64,000 nt of DNA, taken from contig CM039510.1 in the NCBI GenBank assembly GCA_022432975.1, positions 29,255,201 through 29,319,200 of the forward strand. Direction: 5' to 3'. Origin of the DNA: Begonia masoniana. Its lineage: Eukaryota; Streptophyta; Magnoliopsida; Cucurbitales; Begoniaceae. A program made the translations under genes and the position numbers. The notes below the pieces were generated by a model. That model saw nothing but the letters and a program-made list of their open reading frames with translations, had not been told where the DNA came from and did no database searches. Shown here piece by piece: positions 1 through 11,368 of the stretch (position 1 is the stretch's first letter; each line of letters opens with the position of its first letter).

Positions 1-2668
1 AACGAAAAGGTAAACGAAAAGGTAAACGAAAAGGTAAACGAAAAGGTTAACGAAAAGGTTAACGAAAAGGTAAACGAAAAGGTGAACGAAAAGGTAACGA
101 AAAGGTGAACGAAAAGGTTAACGAAAAGGTAAACGAAAAGGTAAACGAAAAGGTTAACGAAAAGGTAACGAAAAGGTTAACGAAAAGGTTAACGAAAAGG
201 CTAACGAAAAGGATAACGAAAAGGTAACGAAAAGGTTAACGAAAAGGTAACGAAAAGGTGAACGAAAAGGTTAACGAAAAGGTAAACGAAAAGGTTAACG
301 AAAAGGTAAACGAAAAGGTAAACGAAAAGGTTAACGAAAAGGTTAACGAAAAGGTTAACGAAAAGGTGAACGAAAAGGTTAACGAAAAGGTGAACGAAAA
401 GGTTAACGAAAAGGTGAACGAAAAGGTTAACGAAAAGGCTAACGAAAAGGTAAACGAAAAGGTTAACGAAAAGGTGAACGAAAAGGTAAACGAAAAGGTG
501 AACGAAAAGGTTAACGAAAAGGTGAACGAAAAGGTAACGAAAAGGTAACGAAAAGGTGAACGAAAAGGTTAACGAAAAGGTGAACGAAAAGGTAAACGAA
601 AAGGTTAACGAAAAGGTTAACGAAAAGGTTAACGAAAAGGTGAACGAAAAGGTTAACGAAAAGGCTAACGAAAAGGTAAACGAAAAGGTTAACGAAAAGG
701 TTAACGAAAAGGTTAACGAAAAGGTTAACGAAAAGGTTAACGAAAAGGTTAACGAAAAGGTTAACGAAAAGGTTAACGAAAAGGTTAACGAAAAGGTTAA
801 CGAAAAGGTTAACGAAAAGGCTAACGAAAAGGATAACGAAAAGGTAAACGAAAAGGTGAACGAAAAGGTAACGAAAAGGTAAACGAAAAGGTTAACGAAA
901 AGGTTAACGAAAAGGTTAACGAAAAGGTTAACGAAAAGGTTAACGAAAAGGTAAACGAAAAGGTGAACGAAAAGGTAAACGAAAAGGTTAACGAAAAGGT
1001 TAACGAAAAGGTAAACGAAAAGGTGAACGAAAAGGTTAACGAAAAGGTAAACGAAAAGGTTAACGAAAAGGTTAACGAAAAGGTTAACGAAAAGGTTAAC
1101 GAAAAGGTTAACGAAAAGGTTAACGAAAGGTTAACGAAAAGGTTAACGAAAAGGTTAACGAAAAGGTTAACGAAAAGGTTAACGAAAAGGTTAACGAAAA
1201 GGTTAACGAAAAGGTAAACGAAAAGGTGAACGAAAGGTTAACGAAAAGGTTAACGAAAAGGTAACGAAAAGGTGAACGAAAGGTTAACGAAAAGGTAAAC
1301 GAAAAGGTTAACGAAAAGGTTAACGAAAAGGTTAACGAAAAGGTTAACGAAAAGGTTAACGAAAAGGTTAACGAAAAGGTTAACGAAAAGGTTAACGAAA
1401 AGGTTAACGAAAAGGTTAACGAAAAGGCTAACGAAAAGGTAAACGAAAAGGTGAACGAAAAGGTTAACGAAAAGGTAACGAAAAGGTGAACGAAAGGTTA
1501 ACGAAAAGGTAACGAAAAGGTGAACGAAAGGTTAACGAAAAGGTAACGAAAAGGTTAACGAAAAGGTTAACGAAAAGGTTAACGAAAAGGTAACGAAAAG
1601 GTGAACGAAAGGTTAACGAAAAGGCTAACGAAAAGGTAACGAAAAGGTGAACGAAAGGTTAACGAAAAGGTTAACGAAAAGGTTAACGAAAAGGTTAACG
1701 AAAAGGTTAACGAAAAGGTTAACGAAAAGGTTAACGAAAAGGCTAACGAAAAGGTAACGAAAAGGTAAACGAAAAGGTAAACGAAAAGGTTAACGAAAAG
1801 GCTAACGAAAAGGTAACGAAAAGGTGAACGAAAAGGTTAACGAAAAGGCTAACGAAAAGGTAAACGAAAAGGTTAACGAAAAGGCTAACGAAAAGGTAAC
1901 GAAAAGGTGAACGAAAAGGTAAACGAAAAGGTAAACGAAAAGGTGAACGAAAGGTTAACGAAAAGGCTAACGAAAAGGTAACGAAAAGGTGAACGAAAGG
2001 TTAACGAAAAGGTTAACGAAAAGGTTAACGAAAAGGTAACGAAAAGGTGAACGAAAGGTTAACGAAAAGGTGAACGAAAGGTTAACGAAAAGGCTAACGA
2101 AAAGGTAACGAAAAGGTGAACGAAAGGTTAACGAAAAGGTGAACGAAAGGTTAACGAAAAGGTTAACGAAAAGGTTAACGAAAAGGCTAACGAAAAGGTA
2201 ACGAAAAGGTGAACGAAAGGTTAACGAAAAGGTAACGAAAAGGTGAACGAAAGGTTAACGAAAAGGCTAACGAAAAGGTAAACGAAAAGGTTAACGAAAA
2301 GGTTAACGAAAAGGTAAACGAAAAGGTGAACGAAAGGTTAACGAAAAGGTTAACGAAAAGGTTAACGAAAAGGTTAACGAAAAGGTAAACGAAAAGGTGA
2401 ACGAAAGGTTAACGAAAAGGTTAACGAAAAGGTAACGAAAAGGTGAACGAAAGGTTAACGAAAAGGCTAACGAAAAGGATAACGAAAAGGTTAACGAAAA
2501 GGTAACGAAAAGGTGAACGAAAGGTTAACGAAAAGGTTAACGAAAAGGTGAACGAAAGGTTAACGAAAAGGTTAACGAAAAGGTTAACGAAAAGGTAACG
2601 AAAAGGTGAACGAAAAGGTTAACGAAAAGGTAACGAAAAGGTGAACGAAAGGTTAACGAAAAGGTTAA
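1..2668 (+). repeat. Dodecamer minisatellite array 1
   Basis: Tandem array with core AACGAAAAGGTT. The two or three bases before AACG vary (GTT, GTG, GTA, GCT, GAT), and many units are 11 bp (GGTAACGAAAA, or GGTTAACGAAA with one A missing). Because 12 is a multiple of three, pure 12-mer runs read as Asn-Glu-Lys-Val or Leu-Thr-Lys-Arg repeats, but 11-mers break the frame every few hundred bases, so coding is not supported. The right half is richer in the short GAACGAAAGG form than the left half. Confidence 0.97.
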
Positions 2669-2696
2669 ATAAGGTACGTAATTAGGGGTCGTGACA
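1..2696 (+). mobile_element. Family A LTR copy 1 (3' part only)
   Basis: This is the 3' part of a family-A LTR whose 5' part lies left of the window. Almost all of it is minisatellite. It closes with a short unique tail ending GGTCGTGACA, directly before a primer binding site, which marks the LTR/internal boundary. The unique tail is only about 28 bp here, against about 718 bp in LTR copy 3, so the array has replaced most of the downstream LTR sequence. Confidence 0.85.
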
Positions 2697-2701
2697 GTTT
2701 A

Positions 2702-2714
2702 TGGTATCAAAGCC
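2702..2714 (+). promoter_or_regulatory. Primer binding site (initiator Met tRNA type)
   Basis: TGGTATCAAAGCC lies five bases after the LTR end. Copy 3 has the standard TGGTATCAGAGCC; copy 1 has one substitution (G to A). This sequence is complementary to the 3' end of initiator Met tRNA, the usual minus-strand primer of plant Ty3/gypsy elements. Confidence 0.85.
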
Positions 2715-2864
2715 CCGGGTTTTAAAATCGGTTCTGTAGACTGCTCGACCTGCACAGCCACTACGCGGACATTCTCATCAACTGTAAGTCCGGTTATAGT
2801 TTTATTTGATTTCATATTTCTTAGAGAATTTGTTTGTTTTAACCTATATAGGAGTTATAGAACT

Positions 2865-3931
2865 ATGGTGCGTCGAGGAAACGATCGAGATGACCGAGAC
2901 GATACATTGATACCCTTAAGGACTTTATTGCCCAGCAGTCTCCACACATGGAGCGTCAGGCTCAGCAATTGCTAGACAATATCCGAGCAGCTGGGTATCT
3001 TTATAAACCGGGATGGCGCCAGAGCTCAAGAGGCGGCTGCCCCTAGAAGTAGGGGAATGGAGAGATTCCAGAAGCTCCAGCCTCCTATATTCACGGGCAA
3101 TCTACGGATCCCTCTTCAGCCGAGGAGTGGATTCGCACTATGGAGGACATGCTGGCGTATGCTAGCATAGAGGACGGAGAGAGGGTGGCTTTGGTGACTT
3201 ACCACCTAGCTTTAGATGCTCGATTCTGGTGGGACACTGTGAAGACGACCACCGATGTGACTATTATGGGCTGGGAGAGATTCAGGACATTGTTTTACGA
3301 TAAGTATTTCAGCCATACCGTGCGAGAGGCGAAGATGGTTGAATTCATGCAGTTACGGCAGGTTGGTTCTATTGCCGAGTATGTAAGGAGATTTGAGGCA
3401 CTGTCCCGATTCGCGCCACGTCAAGTCAGCATTAATGAGGACAAGGTACGCAGGTTTTTACAGGGACTTGGTCGGGAATTTCGGATGCGTCTTACTATAT
3501 CAGGGGTACGGAATGTATCATATGATGAGATTGTGGCCAGAGCACTTGAGATTGAGGCCGTTGATCAGAGTTATGTCAAACCGAGGGAGCCAGCTAGAGG
3601 TTTCTTTCGTGAGATCCAGCCTCGACCCCGGAATGAAGATTGGCAGCCACAAGGACAACCACAGCACAACAAAGAGGAGTTATTAGGCCGTATGTGGGAA
3701 ACAATGACCAGGGCAAGGGGAAGCAAGTGCAAGGAGCTACTCAAAAGCCTCTGTGTCCTATATGTCAGAAAGAGCACTTCGGCGATTGCAGAATGGGCAC
3801 GGATAGGTGCTATAGATGCGGTGGTGCAGGCCATTTTGTCAGGGGTTGCCCTCTACTGGGCCATGGCCCACAGGGTGGTGACCAAGGAAAAGAGTTACTC
3901 CGAGGATTTTTACTTTTATCGAGCCCAGTGA
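2865..3931 (+). pseudogene. gag: Family A gag, copy 1 (frameshifted)
   Basis: Retrotransposon capsid/nucleocapsid gene that would package element RNA in cytoplasmic particles. The ATG at 2865 follows the same leader as in copy 3, but the N-terminal part is out of frame with the long open stretch at 3140-3931. That stretch carries the Tekay-type gag core (motifs EEWIRTMEDM, FWWDTVK, FYDKYF, VGSIAEYVRRFEAL). The zinc-knuckle part near 3740-3870 falls in a third frame. Against copy 3 the differences are mostly single-base gains or losses in short homopolymers. They may be real decay or consensus errors. Not translatable as it stands. Confidence 0.85.
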
Positions 3932-5717
3932 CGTGGATGACGGGGCCTAGCCTTCTGCTATTACAGGTACGATACTAAAATTGCAGTTAATAATTAAAAA
4001 AAAATATATATGGAATAAACGTATAGATTGCAGTGATGACTTGATGGTACGATTGTGCACTTAGAATTAGTTACCATTAGAGGGACACAACTTATAAGAT
4101 ATAAGATTTAAATGTATAGAATAAACCTTAGTTAACAATGTTTTTGGTAGTTCTAGAATATGATCAATCAAAGAGAGATCTGAAGCTTAGGTGCAAGACC
4201 TACCGAAGATGCTCTAGATTATTTATATGCTGTTAATGTGTGTAAGTAAATAAAATTAGCAGAGAGTCAAATACTTAGATTCCTTAGAAATCGGGAGTAT
4301 CTGGACGATGATAGCATTCAAGAGTTATTTCTAAGCAGTTTGCTGAAAGGGCATGCAGAGTTTAGGTTTCTTTGGTAAAGGAGTGTTGGTGTTGACTAAT
4401 GAGGGAGACTTAGTGAAGGCAAGAGTAATAATGAGTTGTTGACCTCGTCAGCCATTTGGTATTGTTCGGTTAGAGGTTAATAAGTAAAAACATAAGAGTT
4501 AGAGAGAATTTAGGAACCCCAATGCAATAACTACTGGAAGAAAAGTTTGTCACTCTAATTTAGAAGTGGTGTTTGAGGTTAAGTGACTGGTATGACCACA
4601 GAAGAGAGGGTGATTCGGCTAGAATTAGTCTGTAGTTGGTGCGGTTTAAATTGAGAGCCACAACGTGAAGTTTGCCACTGGGATGGAAGTAGGGGCATCC
4701 ATGTTCAAGAACTAGGAAGAATAACCTTAATAAAGAGATATTATGAGTTATTAGAAATAAAAGGGTAAGATTGTAGAACTTGAGGAGATGAGATTAAAGA
4801 TGTAAAACTTATCTACAACAAGTTGCTAACAAGAGAAATTGTTAGACAAATTATTGTGAAGAAGACAAGTAGAATATTTAGAAACTGACTAGAAGGAATG
4901 AAAGAGCATAGACTAGTTAGTAGACTTCGAGGAGATCCCTTGTGTGATGTTAAGAGTAAGTGAAAAAGATCGTTAAAATTAGACGAATGGTTAAGATTTG
5001 AAAGTTTGGTTCAATGCTAGTGTAGTATGATGTGAGGAACTCATGGATTTTCAAAGAAGGAGAATTAGGATTTGCACAGAAACGATATAACTAAACTTAA
5101 AAGAGAAATTAGGCTAGGAAATGCCAAGAGTCGACTGCATTCAACAAGTTGAGACCCATGAAGAATTTAGAGAAAAGGTAGAGATTGGAGTCTAAAAGGT
5201 AGAGATTTGAGTGGGCGTGCATTCGATTGCGGCCAAAGTCGGTGAAATTATGTAGAAGTTAAGGTACATCCCAGGAATTCGAAAAATTTTATAGACGAAA
5301 TTCGATCTAACGGACGTTAGGAAGTTTGGATATAAATGTGATCTAAAGAAACGGCTAAGAGAACTTCGATAGGAGGAGACCTTAAAGTTGCTTCTAATAA
5401 GGGCTTGAGTTAGGGAGTTATATGCACGCGTGCTAATTTGGAGTGTAATGAGCTAAGTTGAGGGTAGCCAATGGGGTTAACGGCTAGAGTTGCACCATTG
5501 GGTTTCAGAATCTTGGTTTAGAGTTATAGGAATTGACCCTAAGTATAAATGGAATCGAAGTTCTTGAAGGGGAAATTAAATTTTAAAAGGATGAAGAGAG
5601 AAAACTCGAAGAAAATCGAGTGATGGTGAGTCAAAGTGTAACTGCAAGACGTAAGACGATGATGACTAGATATCCTGAGCTATTTGTATGACTTAATTTT
5701 GTGGACAAAATTCTAAA
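3932..5717 (+). other. Non-coding 3' internal region of family A, copy 1
   Basis: About 1.8 kb of AG-rich sequence with stops in all frames. No pol motif can be read. It aligns along its length with 23045-24844, and in patches with the 3' internal region of element D (for example the block CCTTAGTTAACAATG at 4125-4140 against about 39145 in D). The last part resembles the end of an autonomous pol (a TATCCTGAGCTATTTGT block near 5670), so it probably descends from eroded pol. Confidence 0.7.
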
Positions 5718-5732
5718 TAAGGAGGGTTAGAA
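5718..5732 (+). promoter_or_regulatory. Polypurine tract, copy 1
   Basis: AATAAGGAGGGTTAGAA directly precedes the LTR start TGTAATATCC. It is the plus-strand primer site. The same block precedes the LTRs at 15996 and 24860, and a diverged form precedes those of D (43919) and C2 (63024). Confidence 0.85.
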
Positions 5733-6088
5733 TGTAATATCCGGCTCGTACGGATTTTTGAGAATATATTATTATATTATTGTAATGGCATTTTCGTAAA
5801 TATGTCAAATCAAGTCGGTTTCGCACACGGAAAGTTTTATTACGATCCTAACGGTATAATTGGAATTTTGGAGAATTTTCGGAATAATAACGCTAAATTC
5901 CGAGTAATTACGTTTCTCGTAATATAAAGGACGTTTTAGTAAAAATAATAAACGAGGTCCGATTTGCGAACGGACAGTTTAAATAGAAACCCAGATAATA
6001 AGTTGGATTTATTGGCGAAATAAGAAATTCGAAATGGTCGAAAACACGAGAGGGCAAAATTAATGTTTTGTTAAAAAATAGTTTTTAG

Positions 6089-6089
<1 letters not shown>

Positions 6090-6125
<36 letters not shown>
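6090..6125 (+). repeat. TTA microsatellite in LTR copy 2
   Basis: About 12 TTA units. The same tract has about 11 units at 25217-25252 in LTR copy 4 and has become about 556 units at 16028-17697 in LTR copy 3. Confidence 0.95.
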
Positions 6126-7170
6126 TTTAATTTAAAACAAAAACAACCAAAACATTGTTTTTGGTTGTTTGTTCGCGGAGCTCGACGCCGAGCACGAAGG
6201 AGTGGAGACGACGCCCGACGACCGACGCCGTTCACCGGCGATTTCCGGCGTCTCCGCCAGTACTACGACGGCAAGCACGGTTGGGTTGTCTCCCGCGCAC
6301 AAACCGACAGGTTAGATCGACTTTTTGCCCGGTTTCGTTTCTGTCGTGGCCGTGGATCGCCGAGCTGTTAGGGCTCCGATCAACGGCGTTTTTGGCCGTT
6401 CTCGACGGTGAATGACTGAGCTTATGGCCGGCGAAGATATCCTGGCAAAGGAGAGCTCAATTGACCGAAAACAGTGAACTCCAAATTTTGGGGGTTTCGG
6501 TTTTCGGTGTGTTGCCTCGGGATTTCGATTAGTTTAGGTTAATTGAGGCTAATTGTAGTTGATTGGTGAGGAAATTGATAAGAATTGACGGAAAAAATCA
6601 AAAAGGGGGATTTTTTCGGGTAAAGGGCAGTTCGGGTTTTGCTGCAATTGACCTATCTACGGTCGATTGTTTTAAATTCTTTTTGGCAGATTAAACTAGG
6701 ATATTAGAGGAGCGCGTGGCCGCTGGAATCGTTCGATTCCGATAACCGACGCGAAAGTTACGCGCGTTCGAAGTTTAGGTCGGTTTTTACCGAACCCAAA
6801 TTAGTGGCCGTATAGTTAGATTTAGTTAGATTAAAGCTTTAAGAAATTGTTTAGTTAAGGTTTTGTTAATTTGGACGTTTAGAAGCTTAAATTAGTTTTG
6901 ACGTCAATGTTGTGTTTTGCCTCAGACAAACAACGCTCGTAGACGGAGCTTGAGCTGCTTTGGACACGAGGTAAGTTCTCGTGATCGTCTCTGGCCGATG
7001 GCCTACACCGTACGTCGAATGTCGTGTCGAGGAATTTTGGAGACGCACTTGTTTTATATTGCTTTGGTTGGGTAGCTAGGTTTATTTTGTTTTATAGATT
7101 ATGTTTTACAGTCGTGAGGTATACAGTATTGCTTGTTTACTTTAAGATATGAATTGTTCATGCATCATGG

Positions 7171-10100
7171 TTAACGAAAAGGTGAACGAAAAGGTGAACG
7201 AAAAGGTAAACGAAAAGATTAACGAAAAGGTTAACGAAAAGGTAACGAAAAGGTAACGAAAAGGTAACGAAAAGGTTAACGAAAAGGTGAACGAAAAGGT
7301 AAACGAAAAGGTAAACGAAAAGGTAAACGAAAAGATTAACGAAAAGGTGAACGAAAGGTTAACGAAAAGGTTAACGAAAAGGTTAACGAAAAGGTGAACG
7401 AAAAGGTAAACGAAAAGATTAACGAAAAGGTTAACGAAAAGGTTAACGAAAAGGTTAACGAAAAGGTAAATGAAAAGGTTAACGAAAAGGTAACGAAAAG
7501 GTTAACGAAAAGGTGAACGAAAAGGTGAACGAAAAGGTAAACGAAAAGGTTACGAAAAGGCTAACGAAAAGGTAACGAAAAGGTAACGAAAAGGTAACGA
7601 AAAGGTTAACGAAAAGGTGAACGAAAAGGTAAACGAAAAGGTAAACGAAAAGGTAAACGAAAAGATTAACGAAAAGGTGAACGAAAAGGTAACGAAAAGG
7701 ATAACGAAAAGGTAAACGAAAAGATTAACGAAAAGGTAACGAAAAGGTAACGAAAAGGTGAACAAAAGGTAAACGAAAAGGTAAACGAAAAGGTAAACGA
7801 AAAGATAACGAAAAGGTTAACGAAAAGGTGAACGAAAAGGTAAACGAAAAGGTGAACGAAAAGGTTAACGAAAAGGTTAACGAAAAGGCTAACGAAAAGG
7901 TAACGAAAAGGTAACGAAAAGGTAAACGAAAAGGTTAACGAAAAGGTGAACGAAAAGGTTAACGAAAAGGCTAACGAAAAGGATAACGAAAAGGTAAACG
8001 AAAAGATTAACGAAAAGGTTAACGAAAAGGTGAACGAAAAGGTAAACGAAAAGGTAACGAAAAGGTTACGAAAAGGTTAACGAAAAGGTGAACGAAAAGG
8101 TAAACGAAAAGGTAACGAAAAGGTGAACGAAAAGGTTAACGAAAAGGCTAACGAAAAGGTAAACGAAAAAGTAAACGAAAAGGTAAACGAAAAGGTGAAC
8201 GAAAAGGTTAACGAAAAGGCTAACGAAAAGGATAACGAAAAGGTAAACGAAAAGATTAACGAAAAGGTTAACGAAAAGGTTAACGAAAAGGTAAATGAAA
8301 AGGTTAACGAAAAGGCTAACGAAAAGGATAACGAAAAGGTAACGAAAAGGTAAACGAAAAGGTAACGAAAAGGTTAACGAAAAGGTAACGAAAAGGTAAA
8401 CGAAAAGGTAAACGAAAAGGTAAATGAAAAGGTTAACGAAAAGGTTAACGAAAAGGTTAACGAAAAGGTAACGAAAAGGTTAACGAAAAGGTGAACGAAA
8501 AGGTGAACGAAAGGTTAACGAAAAGGTAAACGAAAAGGTAAATGAAAAGGTTAACGAAAAGGTAACGAAAAGGTAACGAAAAGGTGAACGAAAGGTTAAC
8601 GAAAAGGTTAACGAAAAGGTTAACGAAAAGGTTAACGAAAAGGTGAACGAAAAGGTTAACGAAAAGGTTAACGAAAAGGTAACGAAAAGGTGAACGAAAA
8701 GGTGAACGAAAAGGTAACGAAAAGGTAACGAAAAGGTGAACGAAAAGGTTAACGAAAAGGTTAACGAAAAGGTGAACGAAAGGTTAACGAAAAGGTGAAC
8801 GAAAGGTTAACGAAAAGGCTAACGAAAAGGATAACGAAAAGGTAACGAAAAGGTAAATGAAAAGGTTAACGAAAAGGTGAACGAAAGGTTAACGAAAAGG
8901 TGAACGAAAAGGTGAACGAAAGGTTAACGAAAAGGTAACGAAAAGGTAACGAAAAGGTGAACGAAAGGTTAACGAAAAGGTTAACGAAAAGGTTAACGAA
9001 AAGGTTAACGAAAAGGTGAACGAAAAGGTTAACGAAAAGGTTAACGAAAAGGTAACGAAAAGGTGAACGAAAAGGTGAACGAAAGGTTAACGAAAAGGTG
9101 AACGAAAAGGTTAACGAAAAGGTTAACGAAAAGGTGAACGAAAGGTTAACGAAAAGGTGAACGAAAGGTTAACGAAAAGGCTAACGAAAAGGATAACGAA
9201 AAGGTAACGAAAAGGTGAACGAAAGGTTAACGAAAAGGTGAACGAAAGGTTAACGAAAAGGTGAACGAAAGGTTAACGAAAAGGTGAACGAAAGGTTAAC
9301 GAAAAGGTTAACGAAAAGGTTAACGAAAAGGTTAACGAAAAGGTTAACGAAAAGGTTAACGAAAAGGTTAACGAAAAGGTTAACGAAAAGGTGAACGAAA
9401 GGTTAACGAAAAGGTTAACGAAAAGGTGAACGAAAGGTTAACGAAAAGGTGAACGAAAAGGTAAACGAAAAGATTAACGAAAAGGTAAACGAAAAGGTTA
9501 ACGAAAAGGTTAACGAAAAGGTTAACGAAAAGGTTAACGAAAAGGTTAACGAAAAGGTTAACGAAAAGGTGAACGAAAAGGTAAACGAAAAGGTAACGAA
9601 AAGGTAAACGAAAAGATTAACGAAAAGGTTAACGAAAAGGTTAACGAAAAGGTGAACGAAAGGTTAACGAAAAGGTTAACGAAAAGGTTAACGAAAAGGT
9701 AACGAAAAGGTGAACGAAAGGTTAACGAAAAGGTTAACGAAAAGGTTAACGAAAAGGTTAACGAAAAGGTTAACGAAAAGGTTAACGAAAAGGTTAACGA
9801 AAAGGTTAACGAAAAGGTTAACGAAAAGGTTAACGAAAAGGTTAACGAAAAGGTTAACGAAAAGGTTAACGAAAAGGTTAACGAAAAGGTTAACGAAAAG
9901 GCTAACGAAAAGGTAAACGAAAAGATTAACGAAAAGGTAAACGAAAAGGTAAATGAAAAGGTTAACGAAAAGGTTAACGAAAAGGTAACGAAAAGGTGAA
10001 CGAAAGGTTAACGAAAAGGTAACGAAAAGGTGAACGAAAGGTTAACGAAAAGGTTAACGAAAAGGCTAACGAAAAGGTAAACGAAAAGGTGAACGAAAGG

Positions 10101-11155
10101 TTAACGAAAAGGTGAACGAAAGGTTAACGAAAAGGTTAACGAAAAGGTTAACGAAAAGGTGAACGAAAGGTTAACGAAAAGGTTAACGAAAAGGTGAACG
10201 AAAAGGTTAACGAAAAGGTTAACGAAAAGGTAAACGAAAAGGTGAACGAAAAGGTAAACGAAAAGGTGAACGAAAGGTTAACGAAAAGGCTAACGAAAAG
10301 GATAACGAAAAGGTAACGAAAAGGTGAACGAAAGGTTAACGAAAAGGTGAACGAAAGGTTAACGAAAAGGCTAACGAAAAGGTAAACGAAAAGGTAACGA
10401 AAAGGTAACGAAAAGGTAAACGAAAAGGTTAACGAAAAGGCTAACGAAAAGGTAACGAAAAGGTGAACGAAAAGGTAACGAAAAGGTGAACGAAAGGTTA
10501 ACGAAAAGGTTAACGAAAAGGCTAACGAAAAGGTAACGAAAAGGTGAACGAAAAGGTAAACGAAAAGATTAACGAAAAGGTAACGAAAAGGTGAACGAAA
10601 GGTTAACGAAAAGGTGAACGAAAAGGTGAACGAAAGGTTAACGAAAAGGCTAACGAAAAGGTAAACGAAAAGGTTAACGAAAAGGCTAACGAAAAGGATA
10701 ACGAAAAGGTTAACGAAAAGGTTAACGAAAAGGTTAACGAAAAGGTGAACGAAAAGGTAAACGAAAAGGTGAACGAAAGGTTAACGAAAAGGCTAACGAA
10801 AAGGATAACGAAAAGGTAAACGAAAAGGTTAACGAAAAGGTTAACGAAAAGGTAACGAAAAGGTGAACGAAAGGTTAACGAAAAGGTTAACGAAAAGGTT
10901 AACGAAAAGGTGAACGAAAGGTTAACGAAAAGGTTAACGAAAAGGTTAACGAAAAGGTTAACGAAAAGGTAAACGAAAAGATTAACGAAAAGGTAACGAA
11001 AAGGTGAACGAAAAGGTAACGAAAAGGTAAACGAAAAGATTAACGAAAAGGTAACGAAAAGGTGAACGAAAGGTTAACGAAAAGGTTAACGAAAAGGTGA
11101 ACGAAAGGTTAACGAAAAGGTTAACGAAAAGGCTAACGAAAAGGTAAACGAAAAA
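7171..11155 (+). repeat. Dodecamer minisatellite array 2
   Basis: About 4 kb of AACGAAAAGGTT-type units. It begins directly after the conserved LTR motif CATGCATCATGG and ends in GAAAAATTTGTACGG. Mixed 11- and 12-bp units. A block of about 100 bp with the same variant order occurs near 7244 and again near 7570, a sign of segmental duplication inside the array. The first half contains AGATTAACG, GGATAACG and AAATG variants; the second half is richer in GAACGAAAGG. Confidence 0.97.
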
Positions 11156-11368
11156 TTTGTACGGTAAATAAGGGTAAATAAGGGTACAGTATTAGGTCGT
11201 GACAGTTTATGTATCAAGCCCCCGGTTTTAAAATCGGTTCTGTAACTGCTCGACTGCACAGCCACTACGCGGACATTCTTCATCAACTGTAAGTACGTTT
11301 ATAGTTTTATTTGATTTCTATTTCTTAGAGAATTTGTTTGTTTTAACCTATATAGGAGTTATAGAACT

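Larger units (their letters stand above)
2697..5732 (+). mobile_element. Family A internal region, copy 1
   Basis: Non-autonomous Ty3/gypsy internal region of about 3.0 kb between two family-A LTRs. The order is primer site, leader, gag, long non-coding 3' region, polypurine tract. No reverse transcriptase, RNase H or integrase can be read. The layout fits what are called terminal-repeat retrotransposons with a GAG domain (TR-GAG). It is nearly the same sequence as copy 3 (21809-24859) but with many single-base indels. Confidence 0.9.
5733..11204 (+). mobile_element. Family A LTR copy 2 (shared by internal regions 1 and 2)
   Basis: LTR of 5472 bp starting TGTAATATCCGG after a polypurine tract and ending GGTCGTGACA before a primer site. 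Order: U3-like 5' part with a TTA microsatellite (6090-6125) and an inverted repeat around 6140-6172; a GC-rich stretch (6175-6420); a candidate splice acceptor and short exon ending at donor GAGGTAAGT (GT at 6971); then the dodecamer array and a tail of only about 50 bp. One LTR serves as the 3' LTR of internal region 1 and the 5' LTR of internal region 2. Confidence 0.9.

Noticed and set aside
258..1217. Open frames coding (Asn-Glu-Lys-Val)n and (Leu-Thr-Lys-Arg)n in the dodecamer arrays, here and at 8123, 9710, 17939-20603 and 26280-29505
   Set aside because: A 12-bp unit without stops stays open by arithmetic. The 11-bp units break the frame at random, variants do not respect codons, and the arrays lie inside LTRs. 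No sign of selection for protein.
1..2668. Telomeric or interstitial telomere repeat
   Set aside because: AACGAAAAGGTT does not contain the plant telomere unit TTTAGGG or its complement, and the array sits within LTR boundaries.
6155..6415. Short GC-rich open frames in the family-A LTR (also 25194-25546)
   Set aside because: They overlap in several frames, differ between LTR copies by indels, and lie in the leader part of the LTR. No recognisable protein.
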